This document shows, piece by piece, positions 27,143-37,715 of a stretch of DNA of 64,000 nt; the first letter of the stretch is position 1; each line of letters starts with the position of its first letter. This stretch comes from Opitutaceae bacterium (GTDB taxonomy: Bacteria; Verrucomicrobiota; Verrucomicrobiia; Opitutales; Opitutaceae). The notes below the pieces were generated by a model. The model had not been told where the DNA came from and searched no databases. It saw only the letters and a list, made by a program, of their open reading frames with translations. The translations under genes were made by a program, and so were the position numbers. Where the stretch lies: positions 57,251-121,250 of the forward strand of contig JADJZJ010000010.1 of the NCBI GenBank assembly GCA_016715765.1, given 5' to 3'.

Positions 27143-29086
27143 ATGCCCATGTCACCGCTAGAAGAACTCCGCCACTCCGGCTCGCATATCCTTGCGACCG
27201 CCATCCTCCGCCTCTTTCCCGAGGCGAAACTCGACATCGGCCCGCCGACCGACACCGGTTTCTACTACGACATCGACCTTGAGCACAAATTCACCGCCGA
27301 CGACCTGCTGAAGATCGAGGCGGAGATGAAGAAGATCGCCGACGAAAACCAGCCCTTCATCCGCAAGGAAGTCTCCCGCGAGGAAGCCGTCGCCATCATC
27401 AAGGAGCGCGGCCAGGAGCGCTACAAGCTGGGCCGCCTCGCTGACATCCCCGAGGGCGAGAAAATCTCCTTCTACCAGAACGGCGAGTTCATGGACCTCT
27501 GCGCCGGCACCCACGTCCGGTACAGCTCGAAGCTCAAGGCCTTCAAGCTGCTCTCCATCGCCGGGGCCTACCACCGCGGCGACGAGAAGAACAAGCAGCT
27601 CCAGCGCATCTACGGCACCGCCTTCCCGACCAAGGAGGAGCTGGCCCAGTACCTCGAGCGCCAGGAACAGGCCAAGGCCCGCGACCACCGCAAGATCGGC
27701 CGCGACCTGAAGCTGTTCCACATTGACGAGGACGTCGGCCAGGGCCTGATCCTCTGGACCCCCAACGGCTCCATCATCCGCCAGGAACTGCAGAACTTCA
27801 TCAGCGAGGAACTGCGCAAGCAGGGCTACTCGCAGGTCTTCACGCCGCACATCGGCAAGCTCGAGCTCTACAAGACCTCCGGCCACTTCCCCTACTACAA
27901 GGACTCGCAGTTCTCCCCCGTCATCGAGAACGAGTCGCTCACCAAGGTCATCGGCGAAGGCTGCTCCTGCGCCGAGGTCTATGCCCGGCTCGAGGCGGTC
28001 TCCGCCCAGCTCGCCGGCCAGATCAACGCCCGCACCGGCAAGGAGACCGTCACCGCCGAGCGCATCAAACCCGACGACCAGCTGCTCAACGGCTTCATGC
28101 TGAAGCCGATGAACTGCCCGCACCACATCAAGATCTTTGATTCGCAGCCGCATTCCTATCGCGACCTGCCCGTGCGCCTGGCCGAATTCGGCACCGTGTA
28201 CCGCTGGGAGCAGTCCGGCGAACTCAACGGCATGACCCGCGTCCGCGGCTTCACCCAGGATGACGCCCATATCTTCTGCACCGAGGAACAGGTCGCCCAG
28301 GAAGTCCTCGGGTGCCTCTCGCTGGTGAAAATCGTCCTGAACACGCTCGGCATGTCCGACTACCGCGTGCGCGTCGGCCTGCGCGATCCCGACGGCAAGA
28401 AATTCGCCGGCGATCCCGCCAAGTGGGACGTCGCCGAGGCCGCCTGCCGCGAGGCCGCCAAGACCCTCGGCGTGCCCTTCACCGAGGAGCCCGGCGAGGC
28501 CGCCTTCTACGGCCCGAAGATCGACTTCGTCATCAAGGACGTCATCGGCCGCGAATGGCAGCTCGGCACCGTGCAGGTGGACTACGTCCTCCCGGTGCGC
28601 TTCGGCCTGAGCTACATCGGCGCCGACAACCAGCCGCACATCCCGGTCATGATCCACCGCGCCCCGTTCGGCTCGATGGAGCGTTTCTGCGGCGTGCTCA
28701 TCGAGCACTTCGCCGGCGATTTCCCAGCCTGGCTCGCCCCCGAGCAGGTCCGTCTCGTGCCGATCAGCGACAAGGTCAACGACTACGCCCGCACCCTGCT
28801 GGCCAGGCTCATGGCCGAGGGCCTGCGCGCCACCGTGGACGAGCACAGCGACAAGCTCGGCGCCAAGATCCGCCGCGCCGAACTCGACAAGGTGCCCTAC
28901 ACCCTCGTCATCGGCCAGAAGGAGGCCGAGGCCGGCAGCGTGTCCGTCCGCAGCCGCGCCCGCGGCGACGAGGGCGTGATGACCGCCGACGCCTATGTGG
29001 CCAAGTTGAAGGCCGAGGTCGCCACGCGGGCGCTGCCCGATAAAAAGGCCGCGGCGCCTGCGCCGGTCCCGCCCAAGACCAACTGA
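27143..29086 (+). CDS. thrS: Threonyl-tRNA synthetase without TGS domain, with extra catalytic-domain insert
   Basis: 647 residues. The editing-site HSGSH is already at residues 11-15, whereas in E. coli ThrRS it begins at 73, so the N-terminal TGS domain is absent. No coding sequence can supply it upstream, where repeats begin. The catalytic core has the motif 2 region VYRWEQSGELNGM, the zinc Cys in MLKPMNCPHH and the motif 3 region. About 50 extra residues sit between YYKDSQFSP and MLKPMNC. The C-terminal anticodon domain and a short Ala/Pro tail follow. It charges tRNA-Thr. Confidence 0.93.
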   Translation: MPMSPLEELRHSGSHILATAILRLFPEAKLDIGPPTDTGFYYDIDLEHKFTADDLLKIEAEMKKIADENQPFIRKEVSREEAVAIIKERGQERYKLGRLADIPEGEKISFYQNGEFMDLCAGTHVRYSSKLKAFKLLSIAGAYHRGDEKNKQLQRIYGTAFPTKEELAQYLERQEQAKARDHRKIGRDLKLFHIDEDVGQGLILWTPNGSIIRQELQNFISEELRKQGYSQVFTPHIGKLELYKTSGHFPYYKDSQFSPVIENESLTKVIGEGCSCAEVYARLEAVSAQLAGQINARTGKETVTAERIKPDDQLLNGFMLKPMNCPHHIKIFDSQPHSYRDLPVRLAEFGTVYRWEQSGELNGMTRVRGFTQDDAHIFCTEEQVAQEVLGCLSLVKIVLNTLGMSDYRVRVGLRDPDGKKFAGDPAKWDVAEAACREAAKTLGVPFTEEPGEAAFYGPKIDFVIKDVIGREWQLGTVQVDYVLPVRFGLSYIGADNQPHIPVMIHRAPFGSMERFCGVLIEHFAGDFPAWLAPEQVRLVPISDKVNDYARTLLARLMAEGLRATVDEHSDKLGAKIRRAELDKVPYTLVIGQKEAEAGSVSVRSRARGDEGVMTADAYVAKLKAEVATRALPDKKAAAPAPVPPKTN

Positions 29087-29176
29087 TTTAAAGCGCAAAG
29101 ACGCGAAGAGGCTAAGATCGATCCAGCAGGAATTTTCTTGGCTCAGACCTTCGCGCCTTTGCGTCTTCGCGCTTAT
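29087..29176. repeat. Intergenic inverted repeat (GCGCAAAGACGCGAAG family)
   Basis: TAAAGCGCAAAGACGCGAAG faces CTTCGCGCCTTTGCGTCTTCGCGC in the gap between thrS and the TPR gene. Confidence 0.75.
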
Positions 29177-29181
29177 TCATC

Positions 29182-29661
29182 ATGTCAGCTTGGAAGGAAG
29201 AGCTCACCGCCATCACCGGTGCCCGTCACGGCGGGCAGGTGGCCTCGGCGCTTGCCCTGCTCAAGCAGCTCGATGCGAAGCACCCGAACGTCGCCGAGAT
29301 CAACTACCAGCTCGCGTGGACCTGCGATGTGCTGGGTCGCGAGGCCGAGGCCCTGCCCTTTTACGAGAAGGCCATCGCGCTCGGCCTGCCGGTCAATGAA
29401 CTGGCCGGGGCCCTGCTCGGCCTGGGCTCCACCCTGCGCAACCTCGGGCAATACGAGCGTTCCGCCGAGGTGCTCCGCTCCGGCCAGGCGCAATTTCCCG
29501 ACAACCGCGAGTTCGACGTCTTCCTCGCCATGACCCTGCACCATCTCGGCCGGCACGCCGAGGCGATGAAGTTGCTGCTGACCACGATCGCCGACACGAG
29601 CGATGACCCCGGCCTTACCGCCTACCAGCGAGCGATCCGGTTCCACGCCGGGAAATTGTAG
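29182..29661 (+). CDS. Small tetratricopeptide-repeat protein
   Basis: 159 residues made of three to four TPR-like helical pairs (EINYQLAWTCDVLGREAEALPFYEKAI; LLGLGSTLRNLGQYERSAEVL; LAMTLHHLGRHAEAM, each with the small-residue spacing of TPRs). There is no signal peptide, so it is cytoplasmic. It presumably binds a partner protein; nothing in the neighbourhood names it. The stop codon TAG lies in the repeat that follows. Confidence 0.8.
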   Translation: MSAWKEELTAITGARHGGQVASALALLKQLDAKHPNVAEINYQLAWTCDVLGREAEALPFYEKAIALGLPVNELAGALLGLGSTLRNLGQYERSAEVLRSGQAQFPDNREFDVFLAMTLHHLGRHAEAMKLLLTTIADTSDDPGLTAYQRAIRFHAGKL

Positions 29662-29820
29662 GGCGGGGATTCCGATCCCCGCCTTATAGATCGATCGAAC
29701 CGACCTCTCTCGCGGAGGCGCGGAGGTCGCGGAGGAAACCTGGTTGTTCTCAGCGTTCTCCGCGTCTCCGCGTGAGACTAAATCCGTTGCGGATGGCGGG
29801 GATCGGAATCCCCGCCCTAC
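29658..29820. repeat. Nested intergenic repeats (GGCGGGGATTCC and CGCGGAGG families)
   Basis: TAGGGCGGGGATTCCGATCC and its inverse GGCGGGGATCGGAATCCC frame inner arms CTCGCGGAGGCGCGGAGG and CTCCGCGTCTCCGCG. The element lies between the convergent TPR and glnK genes. Confidence 0.8.
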
Positions 29821-29832
29821 ATCCCCACCCCC

Positions 29833-29870
29833 AAACAAAAAAACCGGACCCGCGGTGAGACGGGTCCGGC
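29833..29870 (-). terminator. Intrinsic terminator of the glnK copy at 29.9 kb
   Basis: On the minus strand the hairpin CCGGACCCG-TCTCACCG-CGGGTCCGG is followed by TTTTTTTG. It lies 33 nt after the glnK stop. Confidence 0.88.
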
Positions 29871-29902
29871 TTGATGGGTTTGCCCTGGTGTGGGGGAATT
29901 AC

Positions 29903-30241
29903 TCAGACGGCGGTGTCGCCGCGCTCGTCGGTGCGGATGCGGACCGCTTCCTCGATCGGCACCACGAAGACCTTGCCGTCCCCGATCTTGCCGGTCTTGG
30001 CCGCCTTCACGATGGCGTCGACCGTCCTGCCGGTTAGCTCGTCGGCGACGACGATCTCGATTTTGACCTTCGGCAGGAAGTCCACCGTGTATTCGCTGCC
30101 GCGGTAGATCTCGGTGTGGCCCTTCTGGCGGCCGAAGCCCTTGACCTCGGTGACGGTCATGCCTTCGACCCCGATTTCGGCGAGGCCCAGCTTAACTTCC
30201 TCGAGCTTGAACGGCTTGATGATTGCGATGATGAGTTTCAT
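29903..30241 (-). CDS. glnK: Nitrogen regulatory protein P-II
   Basis: 112 residues, standard P-II length. The uridylylation site Tyr51 sits in GSEYTVDF, and the ATP/2-oxoglutarate residues in TEVKGFGRQKGH and KIGDGKVFV. P-II trimers dock on the paired ammonium channel and block it when nitrogen is plentiful. It follows amt by 18 nt. It differs from the second copy at 31845-32183 by only four residues. Confidence 0.96.
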   Translation of the reverse strand: MKLIIAIIKPFKLEEVKLGLAEIGVEGMTVTEVKGFGRQKGHTEIYRGSEYTVDFLPKVKIEIVVADELTGRTVDAIVKAAKTGKIGDGKVFVVPIEEAVRIRTDERGDTAV

Positions 30242-30259
30242 GGAAATGCCGGGTTGGGG

Positions 30260-31690
30260 TTAGGAGACGTAGCCTTCTTCACCGTGTTCGTTGATGTCGA
30301 GGCCCTGGCGCTCGACCTCGGGCGTGGCCCGGAGACCCATCACGGCCTTGAGCGCATAGGCGATGACCGCGGTGGCGACGACACTCCAGACGATGGTGAT
30401 GGCCACGGCCTTGAGCTGCTCGACCACGAGGCCGGCCTTCAGGGGCCCGACCACGGAGTTGACGCTCTCGTCGGCGAAGACGCCGGTGAGGATGGCCCCG
30501 AGGGTGCCGCCCACGCCGTGCACGCCGAAGGTGTCGAGCGCATCATCATAACCGAGGAGCTTCTTCAGATAGGAGACCGCGAGGAAGGGGATGACCCCCG
30601 CGAGGAGGCCGATGATCACGGCCGAGGAGGCGGTGACAAAGCCCGCGCCGGGGGTGATGACCACGAGGCCGGCCACGATGCCGGAGCAGAAGCCCAGGAC
30701 GCTCGGCTTGCCGCGCAGCAGCCATTCGGACGAGGCCCACGAGAAGCCGGCGACGGCCGCCGCGAGCGTGGTGGTGGCGAAGGCGTTCGAGGCGATGGCG
30801 TCGGCGCCGAGCGCGGACCCCGCGTTGAAGCCGTACCAGCCCACCCAGAGCATGCCGGTGCCGACCATACAGAGCACCATCGAGTGCGGGGGCATCGACT
30901 CCTTGCCGAAGCCGAGGCGCGGCCCGAGGATGATGCAGAGCACGAGGGCGGACCAGCCCGAGGTCATGTGCACCACGGTGCCGCCCGCGAAGTCGATCGC
31001 CTTGATGGCCGCGTTGGGATTCAGCGGACCGCACATGAAGCCGGTCGTGGACCAGACCATGTGGGCGAAGGGGAAGTACACCGCGAACATCCAGACGGCG
31101 ACGAAGACCAGCACCGCGGAGAACTTCATGCGCTCGGCGATGGCGCCGACGATGAGGGCCGGGGTGATGATGGCGAAGCTGAGCTGGAACATCGCCCACA
31201 TCGTGTCGCTGATCCAGTAGTAGCCCGCGCCGGTGTTGCCCGGCAGCACGCCCTGGAAGAACCTGTAGGTGGCATCGCCGATGAAGGCGTTGCCGGCGCC
31301 GAAGGCCAGGCTGTAGCCGATGGCCCACCAGAGGATGCTCACCATGCCGGCGATGCCCATGCACTGGGCCAGCACCGAGAGCACGTTCTTCTTGCGCACC
31401 AGGCCGCCGTAGAACAGCGCCAGGCCCGGCAGCGTCATGAAGATGACGAGCGCGGTGCTGACCATCTGCCAGGCATTGTGGCCCGGTCCCGGTCCCGGAA
31501 TCTTTGAAATCACGTCCGGTGTCCGGGCGGTATTGTTCACATAGGCCTCAAGATCGGCCAGGCGTTGTTCCACCGTCGGCTCGGCGGGCGGGGCGGACGC
31601 CGCCTCCTGGGCCGGGCTGGTAAGCGCCGTCAGGCAACCAAGGCCGGCCAGCGCGAGGTATCGCAGGTTTTTGGAAAACAGGGTTTTCAT
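30260..31690 (-). CDS. amt: Ammonium transporter
   Basis: 476 residues from the ATG at 31690; a GTG at 31696 is also in frame. A signal-like N-terminus (LALAGLGCLTALTSPAQE) precedes about eleven membrane segments. Amt hallmarks include GNAFIGDATYRFF, TGFMCGPLNPNAAIKAIDFAGGT and a conserved DDALDTFGVHGVGG near the C-terminus with the pore-lining His. Partner of glnK at 29903. A weak GG-N10-GC motif upstream is too close to the start to be used confidently. Confidence 0.95.
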   Translation of the reverse strand: MKTLFSKNLRYLALAGLGCLTALTSPAQEAASAPPAEPTVEQRLADLEAYVNNTARTPDVISKIPGPGPGHNAWQMVSTALVIFMTLPGLALFYGGLVRKKNVLSVLAQCMGIAGMVSILWWAIGYSLAFGAGNAFIGDATYRFFQGVLPGNTGAGYYWISDTMWAMFQLSFAIITPALIVGAIAERMKFSAVLVFVAVWMFAVYFPFAHMVWSTTGFMCGPLNPNAAIKAIDFAGGTVVHMTSGWSALVLCIILGPRLGFGKESMPPHSMVLCMVGTGMLWVGWYGFNAGSALGADAIASNAFATTTLAAAVAGFSWASSEWLLRGKPSVLGFCSGIVAGLVVITPGAGFVTASSAVIIGLLAGVIPFLAVSYLKKLLGYDDALDTFGVHGVGGTLGAILTGVFADESVNSVVGPLKAGLVVEQLKAVAITIVWSVVATAVIAYALKAVMGLRATPEVERQGLDINEHGEEGYVS

Positions 31691-31791
31691 GGGCACCTGC
31701 CAATAAGCAGAAGCAGGGCCATGCGCGTGATTTTCTGCAAAAATGCCTGAATTTTCCTATGACCGCCGCCAGCCAACGACTTGCAGGCATG

Positions 31792-31821
31792 AAAAAAGCG
31801 ATCCCGGGCGGGATCGCTTTT
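31792..31821 (-). terminator. Intrinsic terminator between the two amt-glnK units
   Basis: AAAAGCGATCCCGCCCGGGATCGCTTTTTT reads as a GC-rich hairpin followed by a T run after the upstream glnK stop on the minus strand. The symmetric A and T flanks would also allow termination from the other side. Confidence 0.88.
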
Positions 31822-31844
31822 GCAAAGGAACCGGCAGCCGGACC

Positions 31845-32183
31845 TTAAACGGCGGTGTCGCCGCGTTCGTCGGTGCGGATGCGGACCGCTTCCTCGATCG
31901 GCACCACGAAGACCTTGCCGTCCCCGATCTTGCCGGTCTTGGCCGCCTTCACGATGGCATCAACGGTCTTGCCGGTGAGTTCGTCGGCGACGACCACCTC
32001 GACTTTGACCTTGGGCAGAAAATCCACCGTGTATTCGCTGCCGCGGTAGATCTCGGTGTGGCCCTTCTGCCGGCCGAAGCCCTTGACCTCGGTGACGGTC
32101 ATGCCTTCGACCCCGATCTCGGCGAGGCCCTGCTTAACTTCCTCGAGCTTGAACGGCTTGATGATTGCGATGATGAGTTTCAT
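31845..32183 (-). CDS. glnK: Nitrogen regulatory protein P-II, second copy
   Basis: 112 residues, same motifs as the copy at 29903-30241 including Tyr51. The two proteins differ at positions near 18, 61, 63 and 72 only, and the DNA is almost equally similar, including silent sites. This points to recent duplication or gene conversion, although the two amt partners have diverged strongly. It follows the second amt by 84 nt. Confidence 0.96.
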   Translation of the reverse strand: MKLIIAIIKPFKLEEVKQGLAEIGVEGMTVTEVKGFGRQKGHTEIYRGSEYTVDFLPKVKVEVVVADELTGKTVDAIVKAAKTGKIGDGKVFVVPIEEAVRIRTDERGDTAV

Positions 32184-32267
32184 GCGATGGGTGTTTTTTA
32201 AATATGGATTGAGTGTGATTTAGTTTGGGTGCCGACAGGGCGCAAGCGCCGAGTCGGCGGCAGGTTA

Positions 32268-33650
32268 TTATTTATGGGCGGCGGTGAAATCCGGGTAGGC
32301 CTCGTTGCCGTGTTCGCCGAGGTCGAGCCCCTCGAACTCCTCCTCGGCGCTCACCCGGATGCCGATCGTCTTCTTCAGCACGAAGAACACGACGAAGGCG
32401 AAGATGAAGGTGAAGAGGCCGATGCTGACGATACCCTTCAGCTGGGCGATGAGCTGGGTCATGCCCGCGAGGTTGCCCCAGATGCCCACGGCCAGCGTGC
32501 CGAAGATGCCGCACACGAGGTGCACGGACAGCGCGCCCACCGGGTCGTCGATCTTGAACTTGTCGAACATCAGCACCGAGATGAACACCAGCACGCCCGA
32601 GAGGCCGCCGATGATGCAGGCCGACATGGCCGACATCTGGTCCGCGCCGGCGGTGATGCCGACGAGGCCGGCCAGGATGCCGTTCAGCGCCATGGAGAGA
32701 TCCGGCTTCTTGAGCACGATCCAGGAAATCAGGGTCGCGCCCACGCCGCCGGCCGCCGCCGCCAGGCAGGTCGTGACCAGCACGAGGGAGGTGGCCGCCG
32801 GGTTGGCCGAGAGGACGGAGCCGCCGTTGAAGCCGAACCAGCCCAGCCAGAGGAGAAACACGCCGACGGTCGCGAGCGGCATGCTGTGGCCGAGGATCGG
32901 ATTGATCCGGCCGTCCTTGTACTTGCCCAGGCGCGGTCCGAGGAGCAGCACGCCGGCCAGCGCACCCCAGCCGCCCACGGAATGGACGAGGGTCGAACCG
33001 GCGAAGTCGTAGAAGCCGGCGGTGTTCAGCCAGCCATAGCCCCACTTCCACGAGCCGGTGATCGGATAGGAAATCGCCACGAAGAGGACGGAGAAGATCA
33101 GGAAGGAGTTGAGCTTGATGCGCTCCGCCACCGCGCCGGAGACAATCGTGGCCGCGGTCGCCGCGAACATGCCCTGGAAGAGGAAGTCGGTCCAGTAGGT
33201 GTAGCCGGCGTTGTAGGAGTCAGTCAGACCCGCCACCGGATCCGCCACGGAGATGCCCCAGCCGGCGAAACCGAACCAGTCCGTCGAGACGCCGGCCTCG
33301 AAGCCGGGGTACATCAGGTTGAAGCCGCACACCGCATAGGTCAGCAGGCCGATGCAGGGGATGAGGGTGTTCTTGAACAGGATGTTGACCGTGTTCTTCG
33401 ACTGCGTGAGCCCCGACTCCACCGTGGCGAAGCCGAGGTGCATGATGAACACCAGTGCGGTGGCCAGCATCATCCAGATATTGTTGGCCGTGAAGATCGC
33501 ATAGCCCTGGGAACCCTGGAAGGCGGCGAGATCGGCATAGGCGGGCGCGGCCGCCTCCTGGGCGAACCCCGTGGCGTGGGCGAGAGTCAACAGGGCGAAG
33601 ATCGCGGCGATCTTGCGCATCCCGGTGGTGAACGGTGACCATGGCTTCAT
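32268..33650 (-). CDS. amt: Ammonium transporter, second paralogue
   Basis: 460 residues from the ATG at 33650; a start further upstream at 33722 is excluded because it would precede the predicted sigma-54 transcription start. A signal-like N-terminus (IFALLTLAHATGFAQE) is followed by about eleven membrane segments. Amt signatures include GFATVESGLTQSKN and STLVHSVGGWGALAG; the C-terminal stretch EEFEGLDLGEHGNEAY is the P-II contact tail. Clearly different in sequence from the first amt, so it is an old paralogue. Confidence 0.95.
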   Translation of the reverse strand: MKPWSPFTTGMRKIAAIFALLTLAHATGFAQEAAAPAYADLAAFQGSQGYAIFTANNIWMMLATALVFIMHLGFATVESGLTQSKNTVNILFKNTLIPCIGLLTYAVCGFNLMYPGFEAGVSTDWFGFAGWGISVADPVAGLTDSYNAGYTYWTDFLFQGMFAATAATIVSGAVAERIKLNSFLIFSVLFVAISYPITGSWKWGYGWLNTAGFYDFAGSTLVHSVGGWGALAGVLLLGPRLGKYKDGRINPILGHSMPLATVGVFLLWLGWFGFNGGSVLSANPAATSLVLVTTCLAAAAGGVGATLISWIVLKKPDLSMALNGILAGLVGITAGADQMSAMSACIIGGLSGVLVFISVLMFDKFKIDDPVGALSVHLVCGIFGTLAVGIWGNLAGMTQLIAQLKGIVSIGLFTFIFAFVVFFVLKKTIGIRVSAEEEFEGLDLGEHGNEAYPDFTAAHK

Positions 33651-33716
33651 AAGGCGTGGGCTTGGTTTGGTTGAGTGGTGTTGGTGAATCGGGCGAAGAC
33701 CCGACTCGCGCCACTT

Positions 33717-33733
33717 AAGCACAGGCTGTGCCA
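33717..33733 (-). promoter_or_regulatory. Sigma-54 promoter of amt-glnK
   Basis: The minus strand reads TGGCACAGCCTGTGCTT, matching TGGCAC-N5-TTGC in the -24 box, the 10-nt GG-to-GC spacing and the -12 GC. It predicts a start near 33707 and a 57-nt leader. RpoN/NtrC control of ammonium uptake is the usual pattern. Confidence 0.75.
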
Positions 33734-33859
33734 GCTTCCCGGAATTGTTTTCCGGGCCGTTACAGTCGTTGCTCCCGGTCTTTTTATTTTTGCTTCATGA
33801 CTGCAGGCCAGCCCGCTTGCGGAGAATGGCGCTTACTCAAGGCGAATTTGAGAGCAGTC

Positions 33860-34049
33860 CTGTAGGGCGTCACCTTGGTGACGCCAGTTGGGCCCACGCA
33901 GCCGTCATCGCGGTCGAGGCCGGACCAAGGTCCGGCCCTACATCGATCCAAAGCCTCAAAAGCTCGGCGTCCTGAGCCTGTCGAATGGAACGCCGACGCG
34001 TGATTCGTCGAGAACGAATACGAGGATGGGCCCGGGGGCCCGGCCCCCA
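33860..34049. repeat. Gap with small palindromes before aspS stop
   Basis: TGTAGGGCGTCACC-TTGGTGACGCC (near 33860-33885) and GGCCGGACCAAGGTCCGGCCCTACA (near 33919-33943) form a pair of related hairpins. ATGGGCCCGGGGGCCCGGCC lies at about 34026-34045. No gene was recognised between 33734 and 34049. Confidence 0.65.
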
Positions 34050-35825
<1,776 letters not shown>

Positions 35826-35917
35826 GGTAAAGTAGGGCCGGACAGCACAACGCCCCGCCCTAAGGGAGCGCAACGAGAAATTCGGTCATGCCACAGCCAC
35901 CACCAACCCATGACCTG

Positions 35918-36027
35918 TTAACCACAAAGAACACAAAGGTCCTGACGCGCATGAAGCATCCGAGGCGCCTATAGGCGCGCGGGCGAGCCTCCTGCAGGAT
36001 CAGCCCTTTGTGTTCTTTGTGGTTAAA
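35918..36027. repeat. Intergenic inverted repeat (ACCACAAAGAACACAAAG family) with conserved core
   Basis: TTAACCACAAAGAACACAAA at 35918 pairs exactly with its inverse ending 36026. The interior 35940-35985 (CCTGACGCG ... GAAGCATCCGAGG ... TAGGCGC) recurs almost unchanged inside the element at 41421-41539. Confidence 0.85.
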
Positions 36028-36048
36028 ACGGTTTGGGTTCGGTTCCGA

Positions 36049-37641
36049 CTATCCGGCGATCAGGCTTTCGCCCGTCATCTCGACCGGCTTGGGCAGGCCC
36101 ATCAATTGCAGTACCGTCGGCGCGATGTCGGCCAGACGGCCGCCTTCGCGCAGCTTGGTCTTACCCGCGGCAAAGCCCTCGCCGACCACAAAGGTCTCGA
36201 CGAGGTTCAGGGTGTGCGAGGTGTGCGGACCGTTGCTCGCGAAGTCCCACATCTGCTCGCAATTGCCGTGGTCGGCCAGGATCACCGCCCGGCCGCCGAC
36301 TGACGCCAGTGCCTGCAGCAATTCGTCCACCCCGCGATCGGTCGCCTCCACGGCCTTGACCGCGGCGGGAATCGAACCGGTGTGGCCGACCATGTCGGGA
36401 TTCGCGTAGTTGACCACGAGCAGGCTGTATTTGCCGGAAAGAATCGCCGCCTTCGCCGTGGCCGTGACCTCGGGCGCCGACATCTCGGGCTGCATGTCGT
36501 AGGTGGGCACCTTGGGACTCGCCGGGCAGGCCCGGTCTTCGCCGGGGAAAGGATCCTTGCGGTAGTTGTTGAAGAAGAAGGTCACATGCGGGTTCTTCTC
36601 CGTCTCGGCGCAGCGGAACTGCGCGAGTCCGGCCTGGCTCACCACCTGCCCGAGGATGTTCTTCAGGGCCTCGGGCTTGGGGGAAATCACGTTCACCGGC
36701 AGGCCGCGCTCGTACTCGGTCATGGTCGCATAATAGAGATCAAGCTTGGCCCCGCGGTCGAAGTCCTTGAATCCGTCCAGGACAAAGGCCTTGGTCAGCT
36801 CGCGCGGGCGGTCGCCGCGGTAGTTGTAGAACAGGACGGCATCACCGTCGGCAATGACCGCCACCGGTTTGCCGTCGGGTTTCGTCACCCAGGTCGCCGG
36901 CACGAATTCGTCGCCGTTCTGCGTCGGGCTGAGCGGATTCTTGTAATAATTCGCGACCCCGGACTCGGCGCTGGGCGCGCTGGCGAGCGCCGCCTTGCCC
37001 GTCAGCATGTCGTAGGCCTTCTGCACGCGTTCCCAGCGGTTGTCGCGGTCCATGGCCCAGAAACGGCCGCAGACGCTGGCGATCCGGCCGACGCCGATCC
37101 TGGCGCACTCGGCCTCGACCTGCTGCACGTAGCCCAGTCCGCTCTGCGGGGGCGTGTCGCGTCCGTCGGTGAAGGCATGGATGAACACCTGCTGCGCGTT
37201 GAGGCCGTCCTCCTTCGCCTGCCGCAGGATCCCGTACAGATGCTCCAGCATGCCATGCACGCCGGCGTCGCTCACGATGCCCATCAGGTGGAGCTTCGCG
37301 CCAGGGCGCGACTTCACCCGCGCGACCACCGCCTGCCAGACCGGATTCGTCACCAGGCGCTTTTCGGAGAAGAGTTTGTTCAGGCGGACCAGTTCCTGGT
37401 CCACGATCCGGCCGGCGCCGATGTTCTCGTGGCCGACCTCGCTGTTGCCCATGACCCCGTCGGGCAACCCGACATCGAGGCCCGACGCCCGCACGAGGGT
37501 GTACGGATACGTCGCGTGCAACCGGTCGTCGCAGGGCTTGCGGGCCAGGGCGACGGCGTTGAATTTATCCTGCGCCGGGTCGGGATTCTTACCCCAACCG
37601 TCGCGGATGATAAGGAGGACGGGTTTACGCGTGGTGGACAT
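36049..37641 (-). CDS. gpmI: 2,3-bisphosphoglycerate-independent phosphoglycerate mutase
   Basis: 530 residues from the ATG at 37641. The alkaline-phosphatase-like metal sites are IRDGWG at the N-terminus and ILADHGNCEQMWD near the C-terminus, and the catalytic Ser is in MGNSEVGHENIGAGR. HAFTDGRDTPPQSG and NYRGDRPRELTKAF belong to the substrate domain. It interconverts 3- and 2-phosphoglycerate in glycolysis. It is transcribed divergently from hemH. Confidence 0.95.
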   Translation of the reverse strand: MSTTRKPVLLIIRDGWGKNPDPAQDKFNAVALARKPCDDRLHATYPYTLVRASGLDVGLPDGVMGNSEVGHENIGAGRIVDQELVRLNKLFSEKRLVTNPVWQAVVARVKSRPGAKLHLMGIVSDAGVHGMLEHLYGILRQAKEDGLNAQQVFIHAFTDGRDTPPQSGLGYVQQVEAECARIGVGRIASVCGRFWAMDRDNRWERVQKAYDMLTGKAALASAPSAESGVANYYKNPLSPTQNGDEFVPATWVTKPDGKPVAVIADGDAVLFYNYRGDRPRELTKAFVLDGFKDFDRGAKLDLYYATMTEYERGLPVNVISPKPEALKNILGQVVSQAGLAQFRCAETEKNPHVTFFFNNYRKDPFPGEDRACPASPKVPTYDMQPEMSAPEVTATAKAAILSGKYSLLVVNYANPDMVGHTGSIPAAVKAVEATDRGVDELLQALASVGGRAVILADHGNCEQMWDFASNGPHTSHTLNLVETFVVGEGFAAGKTKLREGGRLADIAPTVLQLMGLPKPVEMTGESLIAG

Positions 37642-37715
37642 GAAATGGAGCCCGGGACTCAACGGGTTTGCGGGACGTTTGACAACACTTCGCATTGCTC
37701 CTCCCTATTCCGTCC

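Noticed and set aside
31705..31721. Sigma-54-like TGGCCCTGCTTCTGCTT before the first amt
   Set aside because: Spacing is right but the predicted start would leave only about 5 nt before the ATG, so use is doubtful.
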